DNA from: Planctomycetota bacterium
Lineage (GTDB): Bacteria > Planctomycetota > Planctomycetia > Isosphaerales > Isosphaeraceae
DNA: 36,324 bases
Assembly: GCA_021777845.1 (NCBI GenBank)
Contig: JAJYDB010000012.1
Coordinates: forward strand, 1 to 36,324
Direction of reading: 5' to 3'
Each line of letters opens with the position of its first letter. Position 1 is the first letter of the stretch. Of this stretch, positions 24,929-32,511 are shown in pieces. The position numbers and the translations under genes were made by a program. The notes beneath the pieces are model-generated. The model did no database searches and had not been told where the DNA came from. It saw nothing but the letters and a program-made list of their open reading frames with translations.

Positions 24929-26406
24929 GACTTGGTCCCCTCCGGGCTCATCCGGTGTTTCAGCTCGGAACGCAGCCGCTCGACGATCGAGTCGGCTCGC
25001 GCTTCGAGCAGCGTCTTATTGATCACGGTTTTGAGCCCCATCGGACCCCACTGGCAGCCCTGTCGCAGGTAAACTTTGGCCGCGCGGCCGATCACGTACG
25101 ACGTCGCCGCGGCCGTCCCGCCCTGCGCCAGACTGATCGCCCCGTAGCCAAGCGCCGTCAGCGGCAAGGCCAGACCCGCCGTCGTAATCGTCAGGCCCGC
25201 GAGCGCCGATCGGATTCCCCCCGCCAGCAGTCGCGAGCCGACCTCGACCACCCCCAACGCTCCCAGCGCCAGCAGCATGTCGCGCAGCAGCTTCGCCGCC
25301 GTGCCGCGCGTGATCGGGAACCCGTACAGCTTGCCCAGCGTGACGATCATCGCGACGTCGACCGCCGCGCCGCCGGCCATGTCCAGACCCACGATCGGAT
25401 TCAGGCCGACCGCCGCCCCCTTCGCGATCGCGAAATTCCAGATCAGTCGATTCGCCGCGGCGTCGCGCAACACAGCCTTGCGCTCGGCGATCGTCTCGTG
25501 CAGGTCGTCGGCCCAAAGCAGCGTGTTCAGGACGAGCAGCGACTTCCCCTCGCGCTTCAGGACCGCGACGATCCGGCTCGCCAGCCGCTCGATGTCTGGC
25601 GGCGGCTGTTCCCAGGCGATCGACGTCGAGCCGTCGGCGTGTCGCGTCTTGACCCGCATCCGGTCGGGCCGAGCCGCGGTCGTCACCACGTCGTCGGGAC
25701 CGATCAGGTCGTGCACGCGACGACTCCGAATCGTCTCGTACAGCTTTTCGCGGTCGGCCTCGGGATAGCGATCCACCTGATTAAAGACGAGCAGGATCGG
25801 CTTCCTCGCCTCGCGCAAGGCCGCCAGCGCTTCGAGTTCGCGGCGCTGGACGTCGCCCGAAACGACGAACAGGATCAGGTCGGCGTGCCGCGCGGCTTCG
25901 CGCGCGAGCGCTTCGCGGACCTCGCCGCGGACTTCGTCGATACCGGGCGTATCGACGAGCACCAACCGCGCGCCGGGCAGGCCGACCCGCGCCCCGAGCG
26001 CCGCGTCGTCCCAAGGCTGCGTCGCCCTCTGCACCGTCGTCCCGTGCGTCGCGCCGGCGACGAACGCCTCGCGTCCGAGCAGGGCGTTCAAGAGCGACGA
26101 CTTGCCGCGACCCACCATCCCAAAGGCGGCGATCTCGATCGTCACATCGTCGAGTTTCCGGCCCAAATTCCGCAACTGCTCGATCTCGACCGCCAGCAAG
26201 CTCTCTTCCTCGGCCGTCAACTTGAGCGCCGCCAGAGAGGCGTTCACGCTCGCGCGAGCGTGCTCCCAGAGCGCCTCGTCGCGATCCGACTCGCCCTGAG
26301 CCCGCGCCTCCGCCGAATTCGGAACCGTGCCGACGGGCGGCGGCGCAACGTCCTCGGCGACGGCGCCGGTCCCGGAGGGAATCGCGGAGGCGGGTGTTTC
26401 ACTCAT
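24925..26406 (-). CDS. GTPase with C-terminal DUF697 domain (second of pair)
   Basis: This 493-aa protein has an Era/TrmE-type GTPase domain and a C-terminal DUF697 (YcjF-type) membrane-associated domain. G1 is GMVGRGKSS (96-104), G2 Thr is in THGTT (about 123-124), G3 DTPG (152-155) and G4 NQVD (209-212; N-x-x-D kept). Residues about 325-445 hold Gly/Ala-rich hydrophobic helices with NPIVGLDMAGGAAVDVAMI, typical of DUF697. There is no N-terminal TM, unlike the upstream paralogue. Met 26406 is chosen because it overlaps the upstream stop by 4 nt (ATGA at 26403-26406). Probably a membrane-bound switch; effectors unknown. Both ends are coupled to neighbours. Confidence 0.88.
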   Translation of the reverse strand: MSETPASAIPSGTGAVAEDVAPPPVGTVPNSAEARAQGESDRDEALWEHARASVNASLAALKLTAEEESLLAVEIEQLRNLGRKLDDVTIEIAAFGMVGRGKSSLLNALLGREAFVAGATHGTTVQRATQPWDDAALGARVGLPGARLVLVDTPGIDEVRGEVREALAREAARHADLILFVVSGDVQRRELEALAALREARKPILLVFNQVDRYPEADREKLYETIRSRRVHDLIGPDDVVTTAARPDRMRVKTRHADGSTSIAWEQPPPDIERLASRIVAVLKREGKSLLVLNTLLWADDLHETIAERKAVLRDAAANRLIWNFAIAKGAAVGLNPIVGLDMAGGAAVDVAMIVTLGKLYGFPITRGTAAKLLRDMLLALGALGVVEVGSRLLAGGIRSALAGLTITTAGLALPLTALGYGAISLAQGGTAAATSYVIGRAAKVYLRQGCQWGPMGLKTVINKTLLEARADSIVERLRSELKHRMSPEGTKS

Positions 26407-27983
26407 CGCGCCGCGCTCCGTTCGATCGGTTGGACGTCGGTGTTGTGGCCGCGACCGCGAAACCGATCGAGTGCCTGCCGCGCGAATTCCTGGAGAAACT
26501 CGCCCCGCGAATGCAGGCTGAATTGCCGATTCAGAGCCGCCTGCATCCCGCCGTCGCCCCAATTTTGTCCCGCCTTGAAGTACTCGCGAAACGCCAGCCC
26601 CGCGATGTGCGTCAGGTAGGCCATCGACACCGCCTGAATTGCGCCGCCGGTCGCAAACCCGACCAGACTTGCCTTGAACATCCCCGCCACCGTCGAGGTC
26701 GCCGCCTCCACGAATCCAAACTTAAGCAGAGATTTGATCATCTGCTCGCCGATTTTCCGCGCGTGCGCCATCGACAACTCCACCCCGTACACCGCCGCGA
26801 CCTCGCTGATCATCTGAAACTGAATCGCACCGGCCGCGACGACGTCGAGCGCCGGCAGCGGGTTCGCGAACACCGTCCCCGCGGTAATCCACTGAAATTT
26901 CTCGACGATCGCCCGCGCCCGATCGTCGCGTTCGCGCCCGACTTCGTCCTGCGCCTCGCGACTGAGCAGGTGCGCCTTGAGCAAAAAGTTTCGCGCCCTC
27001 AGTTCGTCCCACTCGCGTTTGAGCACGCTCGCGAGCACCCGTCTCAACGGCGCGACGTCCGCGGGGACCGGCTCTTCCGACATCGTATAACCGCCGTCAG
27101 GCTTCATCACCCGCACCGACATCGGCCGCGGCGCGGCGGCGACCGCGAACACGTCCTCGGAGGCGACCAGCCCGTGGAGCCGCGCACGCAGTTTGTCGAG
27201 GATCGCGGCCAGGTCGGCCTCCTCGTAACGGTCCTTCTTATTGAGCGCGACGAGCGACCTCTTGCCCTGCTTCGCGAGCGCCGCCAGCGGCTCGAACTCC
27301 GATCGAATCAGGTCGTTCTCGAGCACGAAGACCAGCAGGTCGGCCCGCGCCGCGAGGTCGCGAGCCTCGGCCTCGCGCAACGCCCCCTCGCGTCCAATTT
27401 CCGACAGACCCGGCGTGTCGGTCAGCAGTACGCGGCCGTCGATCCCCGCGATCGGGTGCTCGAAATTCGCGCCGGCCCGCGTCGTACCCATGACCGCGTC
27501 AACCGCGCCCGCCTCGTGACCCAGCAACTCTGCGATCAAAGACGTCTTGCCCGCCGAGCCCGTCCCGAAAACCACGACGTGAAACGCGTTGTCGCCGATC
27601 TCGCGACGCAACTCCGCCAGCCGCGAACGCAGCCGCGACTTCGCCGGGCCGTCGTCGACCAACTCGATCGTCCCCTCGGTTTTTTCGAGCTGCACCCGCG
27701 CCGCCTTGATGATGTCCTCGGGTGCTTGCGCCGGCGGCGGGGCGGGCCTGCTCATCTTCCAAAGCAGCCGCGCACCCATCGCGAACGCCGCCGCGATCCC
27801 CAGCGTCACCAGCCCGACAATCACACCCGCCAAGGTCGTCGACGTCTCGGCCAGGCTCTTATAGAGGTCGGTGAGTTGGACAACGAGCCACCCCACGCCC
27901 GCTACCGCCGCGACCGCGAGCAACAACCCCACCATCGATTTCGACGACTTCCACACGATCCCGAGCCCCGAGCGACGCCGCAA
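26403..27983 (-). CDS. Membrane-anchored GTPase with C-terminal DUF697 domain (first of pair)
   Basis: This 526-aa paralogue has two N-terminal TM helices (about 18-37 and 52-76), then a linker and an Era-like GTPase: G1 GTGSAGKTS (140-148), G3 DTPG (189-192) and G4 NKKD (248-251), all intact. The C-terminal part (about 350-480) is DUF697-like with hydrophobic Gly/Ala helices. TTG 27983 is the longest usable start; GTG 27956 and ATG 27935 are alternatives and none has a clear ribosome-binding site. The stop overlaps the next GTPase start by 4 nt. It differs enough from its partner to suggest a heterodimer (inference). Confidence 0.86.
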   Translation of the reverse strand: MRRRSGLGIVWKSSKSMVGLLLAVAAVAGVGWLVVQLTDLYKSLAETSTTLAGVIVGLVTLGIAAAFAMGARLLWKMSRPAPPPAQAPEDIIKAARVQLEKTEGTIELVDDGPAKSRLRSRLAELRREIGDNAFHVVVFGTGSAGKTSLIAELLGHEAGAVDAVMGTTRAGANFEHPIAGIDGRVLLTDTPGLSEIGREGALREAEARDLAARADLLVFVLENDLIRSEFEPLAALAKQGKRSLVALNKKDRYEEADLAAILDKLRARLHGLVASEDVFAVAAAPRPMSVRVMKPDGGYTMSEEPVPADVAPLRRVLASVLKREWDELRARNFLLKAHLLSREAQDEVGRERDDRARAIVEKFQWITAGTVFANPLPALDVVAAGAIQFQMISEVAAVYGVELSMAHARKIGEQMIKSLLKFGFVEAATSTVAGMFKASLVGFATGGAIQAVSMAYLTHIAGLAFREYFKAGQNWGDGGMQAALNRQFSLHSRGEFLQEFARQALDRFRGRGHNTDVQPIERSAAR

Positions 27984-28081
27984 GTACGCACCCCGCCGCT
28001 TGTCCTTCGGCCGAAGCGCGGTTTGATTGCCCTATCGTCCTCGATTTCGAGCCGGCTGTCATCGGGGCGGGTCGGTGATCC

Positions 28082-28873
28082 TCAGGACGCCTCGTCGGCG
28101 AACGTCTCCGCGCAGCCAAGCAAAGGCACGCCGCCGGCCTCAAGGACCTCGCGAGCGCGGACCAGGTCGCGCTCGCCGGTCGCGTCGAGCCCGCGCACCA
28201 GCACCGCCGCGTCCACCGACTTGTGCAGCGCCGCCGCCGACAGACCTGCGAACAACGGGCTGCCGTCAAGCAGAACCAGGTCGAACTCGCGACGCAGCCG
28301 CGACATCGCCAGCGTCCAACCGGGTGACGCCAGAAAACTCCGCGGGTTCGGTATCGCCGACCGCAACGGCAGCAACGTAATCGAGGTGCCCGCCAAATGA
28401 AGCAGCGCGTCGTCGAGGTCGTAGTCTCCCTCCGCGACGTCGTCGAGACCAACCGCGGGATGAAAGCCGAGCAACTTCGCGATCATCGGCCCGCTCAAGT
28501 CGGCGTCGACCAGCACCGTCCGCGCCGGCCGCCGTCCGAGCACCCGCAAGAGCGTCAACACGAGCGTCGACCGACCCTCGGCGCGTCGGCAACTCGTGAA
28601 CAAGATAACCTTGCGACTGTCTTCAAAGGCAGCGTCATAAACCGCATCGCCCAGCCGCTCGAAACGGTCCACACAGCGGTCTTCGAGCTCGACCACCGCC
28701 GCCGGCCAAACGACATCGATCGTCTTCGGGTACGTCGCCTCGACCACCGGCGCCCTACGAAACAGCCAATGCGGCACCAGCCGCGACCCATTCAACGTCG
28801 ACGAGACGCCTGCGCCCGACGCTCTACCCGACTCCGACTCTCCGCCCCGATCGAGCCGCTCAGTCCGTGACAT
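28082..28873 (-). CDS. BY-kinase/ParA-like P-loop ATPase with arginine in the Walker A motif
   Basis: This 263-aa protein has the CpsD/CapB (MinD/ParA superclass) fold. The Walker A region TSCRRAEGRSTL (about 93-104) has Arg101 where GKS/T lysine is expected. Walker A' VLVDADLSGP (120-129) and Walker B FDLVLLDGSPL are well kept. There is no Tyr-rich C-terminal tail, so autophosphorylation like in true BY-kinases is unlikely. The first about 75 residues are a low-complexity and variable extension. The ATG lies inside the end of the upstream TM-protein gene, with 14 nt of overlap, and that protein may be the membrane activator, as in Wzc/CapA-CapB pairs. The ATPase may be weak, inactive or a binding-only module. 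Confidence 0.8.
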   Translation of the reverse strand: MSRTERLDRGGESESGRASGAGVSSTLNGSRLVPHWLFRRAPVVEATYPKTIDVVWPAAVVELEDRCVDRFERLGDAVYDAAFEDSRKVILFTSCRRAEGRSTLVLTLLRVLGRRPARTVLVDADLSGPMIAKLLGFHPAVGLDDVAEGDYDLDDALLHLAGTSITLLPLRSAIPNPRSFLASPGWTLAMSRLRREFDLVLLDGSPLFAGLSAAALHKSVDAAVLVRGLDATGERDLVRAREVLEAGGVPLLGCAETFADEAS

Positions 28874-29336
28874 TAATGGGGGCCTCCGAGCCGTCGTCAG
28901 GCAACAAAGTCGCCTGCAACACCACGCGCGCTCCGCGCCGCGGCGAGTCCTCGCGCATCCTTCCGCCCAGCGTGATCGGCGCGCTAATGACTAGATCGAC
29001 CGGCCGCCGCGCGTTCTCGACTTCCCCCGCCAAGGACCCGGCCCGCTTCTCCAAGTCAGGCGACCAATTCGCCCGCCATGACCTCGCCCCAACCGTGAAT
29101 ATCAGCCCAACCGCCAGGATCAGTAACGCGTAACGGACTTCGCGACGCAGCCGACGACGCTTCCGGACCACGCCGGCCGAGCGCGCCGTATCCGCCCGCG
29201 AACCCCTGCCTACGACCCTCCCCACGCGCGGCACCGTGATCAAAACAACCGCGGGGCGTCGCTGCTCCCAGCGCCGAAGTCGATGAGAGCGAACCAGTTC
29301 CGCCGTTTCGTGCGCGTCTTCCATCGTGCCGTTCAT
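28860..29336 (-). CDS. Single-TM protein, first gene of the GTPase operon
   Basis: This is a 158-aa product from Met 29336 (175 aa if the ATG at 29387 is used). The N-terminal half is basic and cytoplasmic (many Arg), then RRLRREVRYALLILAVGLIFTVGARSW-like sequence gives one TM helix, and about 60 residues lie outside, ending near VLQATLLPDDG. I recognise no family. The start at 29336 is preferred because a G-rich ribosome-binding site lies about seven nt upstream. It overlaps the P-loop ATPase gene by 14 nt, so they are co-translated. By analogy with CapA or Wzz-type activators it may anchor or regulate that ATPase (inference). Confidence 0.65.
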   Translation of the reverse strand: MNGTMEDAHETAELVRSHRLRRWEQRRPAVVLITVPRVGRVVGRGSRADTARSAGVVRKRRRLRREVRYALLILAVGLIFTVGARSWRANWSPDLEKRAGSLAGEVENARRPVDLVISAPITLGGRMREDSPRRGARVVLQATLLPDDGSEAPINVTD

Positions 29337-29432
29337 CGCCGCGCCCCCCCCATCAGCCTCGACCTGCATCGCCGCCGCGCCCACCATCTCGCGGTAGGAA
29401 CTCCCGCCGCCGCACAGCCCGCAACACGCTCT

Positions 29433-29438
29433 ATTTTA
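29433..29438 (-). promoter_or_regulatory. Candidate -10 element for the GTPase operon
   Basis: TAAAAT on the minus strand (5 of 6) lies about 95 nt upstream of the ATG at 29336. The -35 region (TTACGT with a 17-nt spacer) is poor. A second hexamer, TAGAAT, lies nearby. The local sequence is more AT-rich than its surroundings, as promoters usually are. Confidence 0.33.
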
Positions 29439-29706
29439 GGCACTCTGTTTATTCTACGTAATCTGTATCGACTGCGGTGCTTTGAGACTTGACCGTAGTT
29501 GCCGAGATTGCCGAAATCGGCAAGTTGAACGGGAGAGGAGAGTTAAACGGCGGCGCAATTTGGGCGGAGTGAGTCGAGCTTAGGGGCACCTGCACCCGAG
29601 CAAGCCCGAGGACTGAGAGCGGTGGGCGCGCGCGAGAAGCCCGGCGCGGGGGTGCGCCGGGCTTCGGGGTTTAGACGTGCTCGTTCTCGATGGCCGATCA
29701 GACGAC
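29439..29706. other. Gene-free region between the GTPase operon and the elicitor-like gene
   Basis: Apart from the promoter-like AT-rich stretch at 29430-29460 and the hairpin at 29636-29665, I see no gene. Both flanking genes are on the minus strand, so this holds the end of one unit and the start of the next. Confidence 0.5.
29636..29665 (-). terminator. Perfect 12-bp GC hairpin after the elicitor-like gene
   Basis: GAAGCCCGGCGC (29636-29647) pairs exactly with GCGCCGGGCTTC (29654-29665) over a 6-nt loop, 41 nt beyond the minus-strand stop at 29707. It is the strongest hairpin noticed in the window. No T-tract follows on the minus strand, so it may need a factor or may only protect the mRNA 3' end. 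Confidence 0.6.
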
Positions 29707-31239
29707 TTAGCGGCCGAAGAGGCGCCGGAGCCCGCGGAACGGACGGTTTTCCTCGCCTTCTCGAGCGAACATCGGGCCGCGACCAGCTTCGTAGACGCTC
29801 ACCGGTTGGAAGTTCGGCGGCGTCGAACCGAGCCGTCGGTTGTAGACTCCTCCGCCGTTCGCGAGGTCGATCGAGCGGATGTTCGATTCGGTGACCATCG
29901 GGTTGTGACCGCCCCAGCGCGACTCCACCACCTGCAGAAGGTTCAGCGGGGCAAACATCGCTTCGCCGCCGACCGAGATCCAGTCGACGTTCGGGTTCGT
30001 CTCGTCGACTTTGCCGTCCGTGCCGTAAACCAAAGTGTACTCGTACTTAACAGCGCGCGGCTCGGCGTCCTTGCCATTCAGACTGGAGCCGGAATTGGCG
30101 TGCAGCTCGACATTCAGCCGAACGGCGAGGGCACCCTTGCCGGGAATCGCGTGGTAGGTCGCGACATACTCGCCGATGCCGTGATTCCAAACCTCGTTGA
30201 CGGTACCGCGGGGCGGGAAAGCGCGCAAGTTGCCAAGCAGTGCCTGCTTTTCACCTCGGACGTGGCTTTCCAGGACCGCGTGAAACCGCGCGACCGAACG
30301 GTCGCACTCGTCGAAGCCCGGCCTGGGCGGTCCGGGTGCAATCTCGTTCGCGTAGTCGCCGATCCGGTGGTTGTAGTGGTTTTCGCCGAGCTCGGCCCAA
30401 AGGGACTTGAGTTCGTCGCGGGTCATGCCGGAGGCGGGATCGGGGGTCGGCTCATTGAGCATGATCGAGGCCACGGCACCGCCGAGGCAGTGGCCGGGCC
30501 AGCGCGCGATGTCCTGATTTTGGCTGTTCGCGGCTTCCCAGTTGCGGGCGGTTGTCTTGAAAAGCTGGTCGTACTTCAGAAGCGGCGACGGCACGGTGTG
30601 CAGCACGCCTTCGCCGTCCCTATAGAGAAGGTCGTCGTAGATATTCGGGAACCAGGTCTGCTCGTCGCCCGGCGCGGGGGAAGTCTCGAGCAATCCGTTC
30701 GGTCCGGCACGAACTATATCCGAGCCCGGCGCGACGTAGCCACCCGGGGTCACGACAAGTTGGTCGTCCCCCTGCACGCGGGTCGTATCGACCCGTCCGT
30801 TGCCGCCGGCCCACGGTTCATGGATGACGTCGGCCTTGGTCGGCCAGTAGTAGAAGTTCCACGGCCTGCGTGTGCTGCGGCCGGTTTGAACGAACGAGGT
30901 CTCGACGGTGTACGGCTTCTTCGCGCCGCTGACCGCGAATTGATACCAGCCGTGATGAGCCTCGCCGACGTCCTGACCGTTCCGGTAGGTCTGACCGTCG
31001 GGTCCCTTGATCGGCCCGATCGAACCTTCAGTAGATTTGATGGTCAGCTCGCCGCCGAAGCGTGTCGGCACATAGACGCCGAACTGCTGATCCCCCTTTA
31101 GGTTGGGGAGCGAGCCGCCGAGCGGGACCGGTTGCAAATGATCAGCGGCGTCCACGCTGGTCATCGCCGGCCCCAGTACAATCAGCGCGGCGACCGCGAA
31201 ACCACGCGCCGACGCGCCAAGCCTGTTGCCAATACGCAT
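29707..31239 (-). CDS. Secreted transglutaminase-elicitor-like protein
   Basis: This 510-aa exported protein has a Sec signal peptide (MRIGNRLGASARG, h-region, cleavage after VDA near residue 31). The central segment RWPGHCLGGAVASI (Cys251) resembles the catalytic Cys site of the transglutaminase-elicitor/papain-like fold, and a later NEVWNHG (His353) with following Tyr-rich and VNVELH-like strands fits the His region. Earlier PWNFYYWP also fits the family. These enzymes crosslink or cleave proteins; activity here is not proven. The tail ends RLRRLFGR-type basic sequence. Met 31239 is chosen over 31287 because GGGGGA lies close upstream and the signal peptide begins there. The gene has a strong hairpin beyond its stop. 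Confidence 0.62.
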   Translation of the reverse strand: MRIGNRLGASARGFAVAALIVLGPAMTSVDAADHLQPVPLGGSLPNLKGDQQFGVYVPTRFGGELTIKSTEGSIGPIKGPDGQTYRNGQDVGEAHHGWYQFAVSGAKKPYTVETSFVQTGRSTRRPWNFYYWPTKADVIHEPWAGGNGRVDTTRVQGDDQLVVTPGGYVAPGSDIVRAGPNGLLETSPAPGDEQTWFPNIYDDLLYRDGEGVLHTVPSPLLKYDQLFKTTARNWEAANSQNQDIARWPGHCLGGAVASIMLNEPTPDPASGMTRDELKSLWAELGENHYNHRIGDYANEIAPGPPRPGFDECDRSVARFHAVLESHVRGEKQALLGNLRAFPPRGTVNEVWNHGIGEYVATYHAIPGKGALAVRLNVELHANSGSSLNGKDAEPRAVKYEYTLVYGTDGKVDETNPNVDWISVGGEAMFAPLNLLQVVESRWGGHNPMVTESNIRSIDLANGGGVYNRRLGSTPPNFQPVSVYEAGRGPMFAREGEENRPFRGLRRLFGR

Positions 31240-31796
31240 TCTGTCCCCCGATTTTTCCGAGCACGTTGATAGGGATGCCGCGACCAATCCGACCGCCTTG
31301 TCGTGTAACGAACCACGTCCATGTTAACAATGGTGTCGAAACCATGCTCGGACGAAGGAAAATGAGCCCGGCCTGATTGAGTACCCAAGATGGTTCGGCA
31401 GCGGGACCACGCGAGTCGAACGATTCCCAAGTCCAATTACGCAGCCTGCCCGCCCTAATCAACACACCCAAAATCTTCCATTCGCCCATATACCCGAAAT
31501 TCCCGAGAAAACTGAATTTCACAAAAACCGGAGGCCGATAACCACCGTGGCCACCCCGGAGTGGGACGCTCGGGTCGTTACATGAAGTGCGGCCTAAAGC
31601 GTCGACGCACCGACTTGTTTGTGAGAAGCGGACGCATCGTTCGGGAGCCTGGGGCAACCTAGGCGAGCGTGCTGCGGACGCTGGGAAGGTGGCGTGTGAG
31701 ACGTGCGGGGCTGATCGAACCGCGCGCGGCCGCCCTCCGGGGCAAGCTCACTCGAAACGACTCGATCGAGACGTCGACGACACCCTGAATTCTTGA
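31240..31796. other. 570-nt divergent intergenic region
   Basis: This stretch lies between the elicitor-like gene (-) and the repeat protein (+). A possible minus-strand promoter is TTGTTA, 17 nt, TACACG (31302-31330; 4 and 3 of 6). Around 31450-31540 it is more AT-rich than its surroundings. No tRNA, conserved RNA or convincing small gene was found. Confidence 0.45.
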
Positions 31797-31802
31797 AGAG
31801 GA
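31797..31802 (+). promoter_or_regulatory. Ribosome-binding site of the repeat protein
   Basis: AGAGGA lies 7 nt before ATG 31810. This good placement supports translation of the plus-strand repeat frame rather than its two antisense open frames. Confidence 0.6.
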
Positions 31803-31809
31803 CATCGCG

Positions 31810-32385
31810 ATGACCATTGTGGCTCTCGTTTTGGCCCTCGGCGGCGTGGGCAATCTTGGACACAAGATCCACGCGACGCCGCAGGCCCCGTCGAAAATCA
31901 TGCCTGCCCCGCAAGCTCCGGGCAAAATTGCTCCGGCGCCGCAAGCGGCCGGCAAGGTGATGCCCGCTCCGCAAGGGCCCGCCAAGGTGATGCCCGCTCC
32001 GCAAGCGCCCGCGAAGATTGCGCCGACGCCCATCGCTCCGGCGAAGGTCGCTCCGGCTCCGCAAGCGCCCGCCAAGGTCGCTCCGGCTCCGCAAGCGCCC
32101 GCCAAGGTCGCTCCGGCTCCGCAGGCGCCCGCCAAGGTCGCTCCGGCTCCGCAAGCGCCCGCCAAGGTCGCCCCGGCTCCGCAGGCGCCCGCCAAGGTCG
32201 CTCCGGCTCCGCAAGCGCCCGCCAAGGTCGCCCCGGCTCCGCAGGCCGCCGTCAAGGTGATGCCTGCTCCGCAAGGGCCCGCCAAGGCGATGCCCGCCGC
32301 CCCCGCGAAGGTCGCTCCGGCGCCGCAAGCGCCCGCGAAGGCCCCCGCTCCGGCCGCTCCGGTTAAAGTTACCCCTCAACATTGA
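31810..32385 (+). CDS. Pro/Ala/Lys tandem-repeat protein
   Basis: This 191-aa protein has a short hydrophobic start (MTIVALVLALGGVGNLG), weak as a signal peptide because it lacks a basic n-region. The rest is a 10-residue repeat with consensus AKVAPAPQAP: seven near-identical units (about 32041-32250) and degenerate units on both sides with MP or IA in place of VA. Spaced Lys and Pro make an extended, basic, probably unstructured chain, as in wall-spanning or nucleic-acid-binding tails. I recognise no family. A ribosome-binding site and a textbook terminator frame the gene, which supports real expression. It is not part of a visible operon. Confidence 0.75.
   Translation: MTIVALVLALGGVGNLGHKIHATPQAPSKIMPAPQAPGKIAPAPQAAGKVMPAPQGPAKVMPAPQAPAKIAPTPIAPAKVAPAPQAPAKVAPAPQAPAKVAPAPQAPAKVAPAPQAPAKVAPAPQAPAKVAPAPQAPAKVAPAPQAAVKVMPAPQGPAKAMPAAPAKVAPAPQAPAKAPAPAAPVKVTPQH
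31891..32280 (+). repeat. 30-bp tandem repeats encoding AKVAPAPQAP
   Basis: About thirteen 30-bp units lie head to tail, seven of them nearly identical at 32041-32250 with only silent changes such as GCAAGC/GCAGGC and GCTCCG/GCCCCG. The 30-bp period keeps the reading frame, so copy number could vary without frameshift. Recombination or slippage probably made them. Confidence 0.85.
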
Positions 32386-32432
32386 TCGAATCGGTCTGAG
32401 CAATCCGACCTTTCGGCAGTGGTAAGCATTGG

Positions 32433-32469
32433 CGACGAAGCTTCTCGCAAGGGGTGCTTCGTCGTTTTT
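32433..32469 (+). terminator. Intrinsic terminator of the repeat-protein gene
   Basis: CGACGAAGC (32433-32441) pairs perfectly with GCTTCGTCG (32456-32464) over a 14-nt loop and is followed at once by TTTTT (32465-32469). It lies 48 nt after the stop and is the only hairpin in the window with a good T-tract. It also lies just past the convergent regulator stop at 32512. Confidence 0.8.
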
Positions 32470-32511
32470 GCTTGCGCCGGGGGGGCCTTCAGGAAGGTTC
32501 GCGACGAGTGC

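Noticed and set aside
24955-26619. Plus-strand frame antisense to the second GTPase (554 codons)
   Set aside because: Artefact of GC-rich codon use; no recognisable domain.
26394-28400. Long plus-strand frame antisense to the GTPase genes (668 codons)
   Set aside because: Same codon-bias artefact; composition is Arg/His/Pro-rich, no motif, and the sense strand has full G1-G4 motifs.
31891-32280. CRISPR array
   Set aside because: The 30-bp units are contiguous with no spacers and encode a continuous repeat in one frame.
31594-32403. Minus-strand repeat frames opposite the Pro/Ala/Lys repeat gene, including a Gly/Arg/Leu and a Gly/Ala/Cys version
   Set aside because: They follow automatically from a 30-bp in-frame repeat without stops. 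The plus strand has the ribosome-binding site and the terminator.
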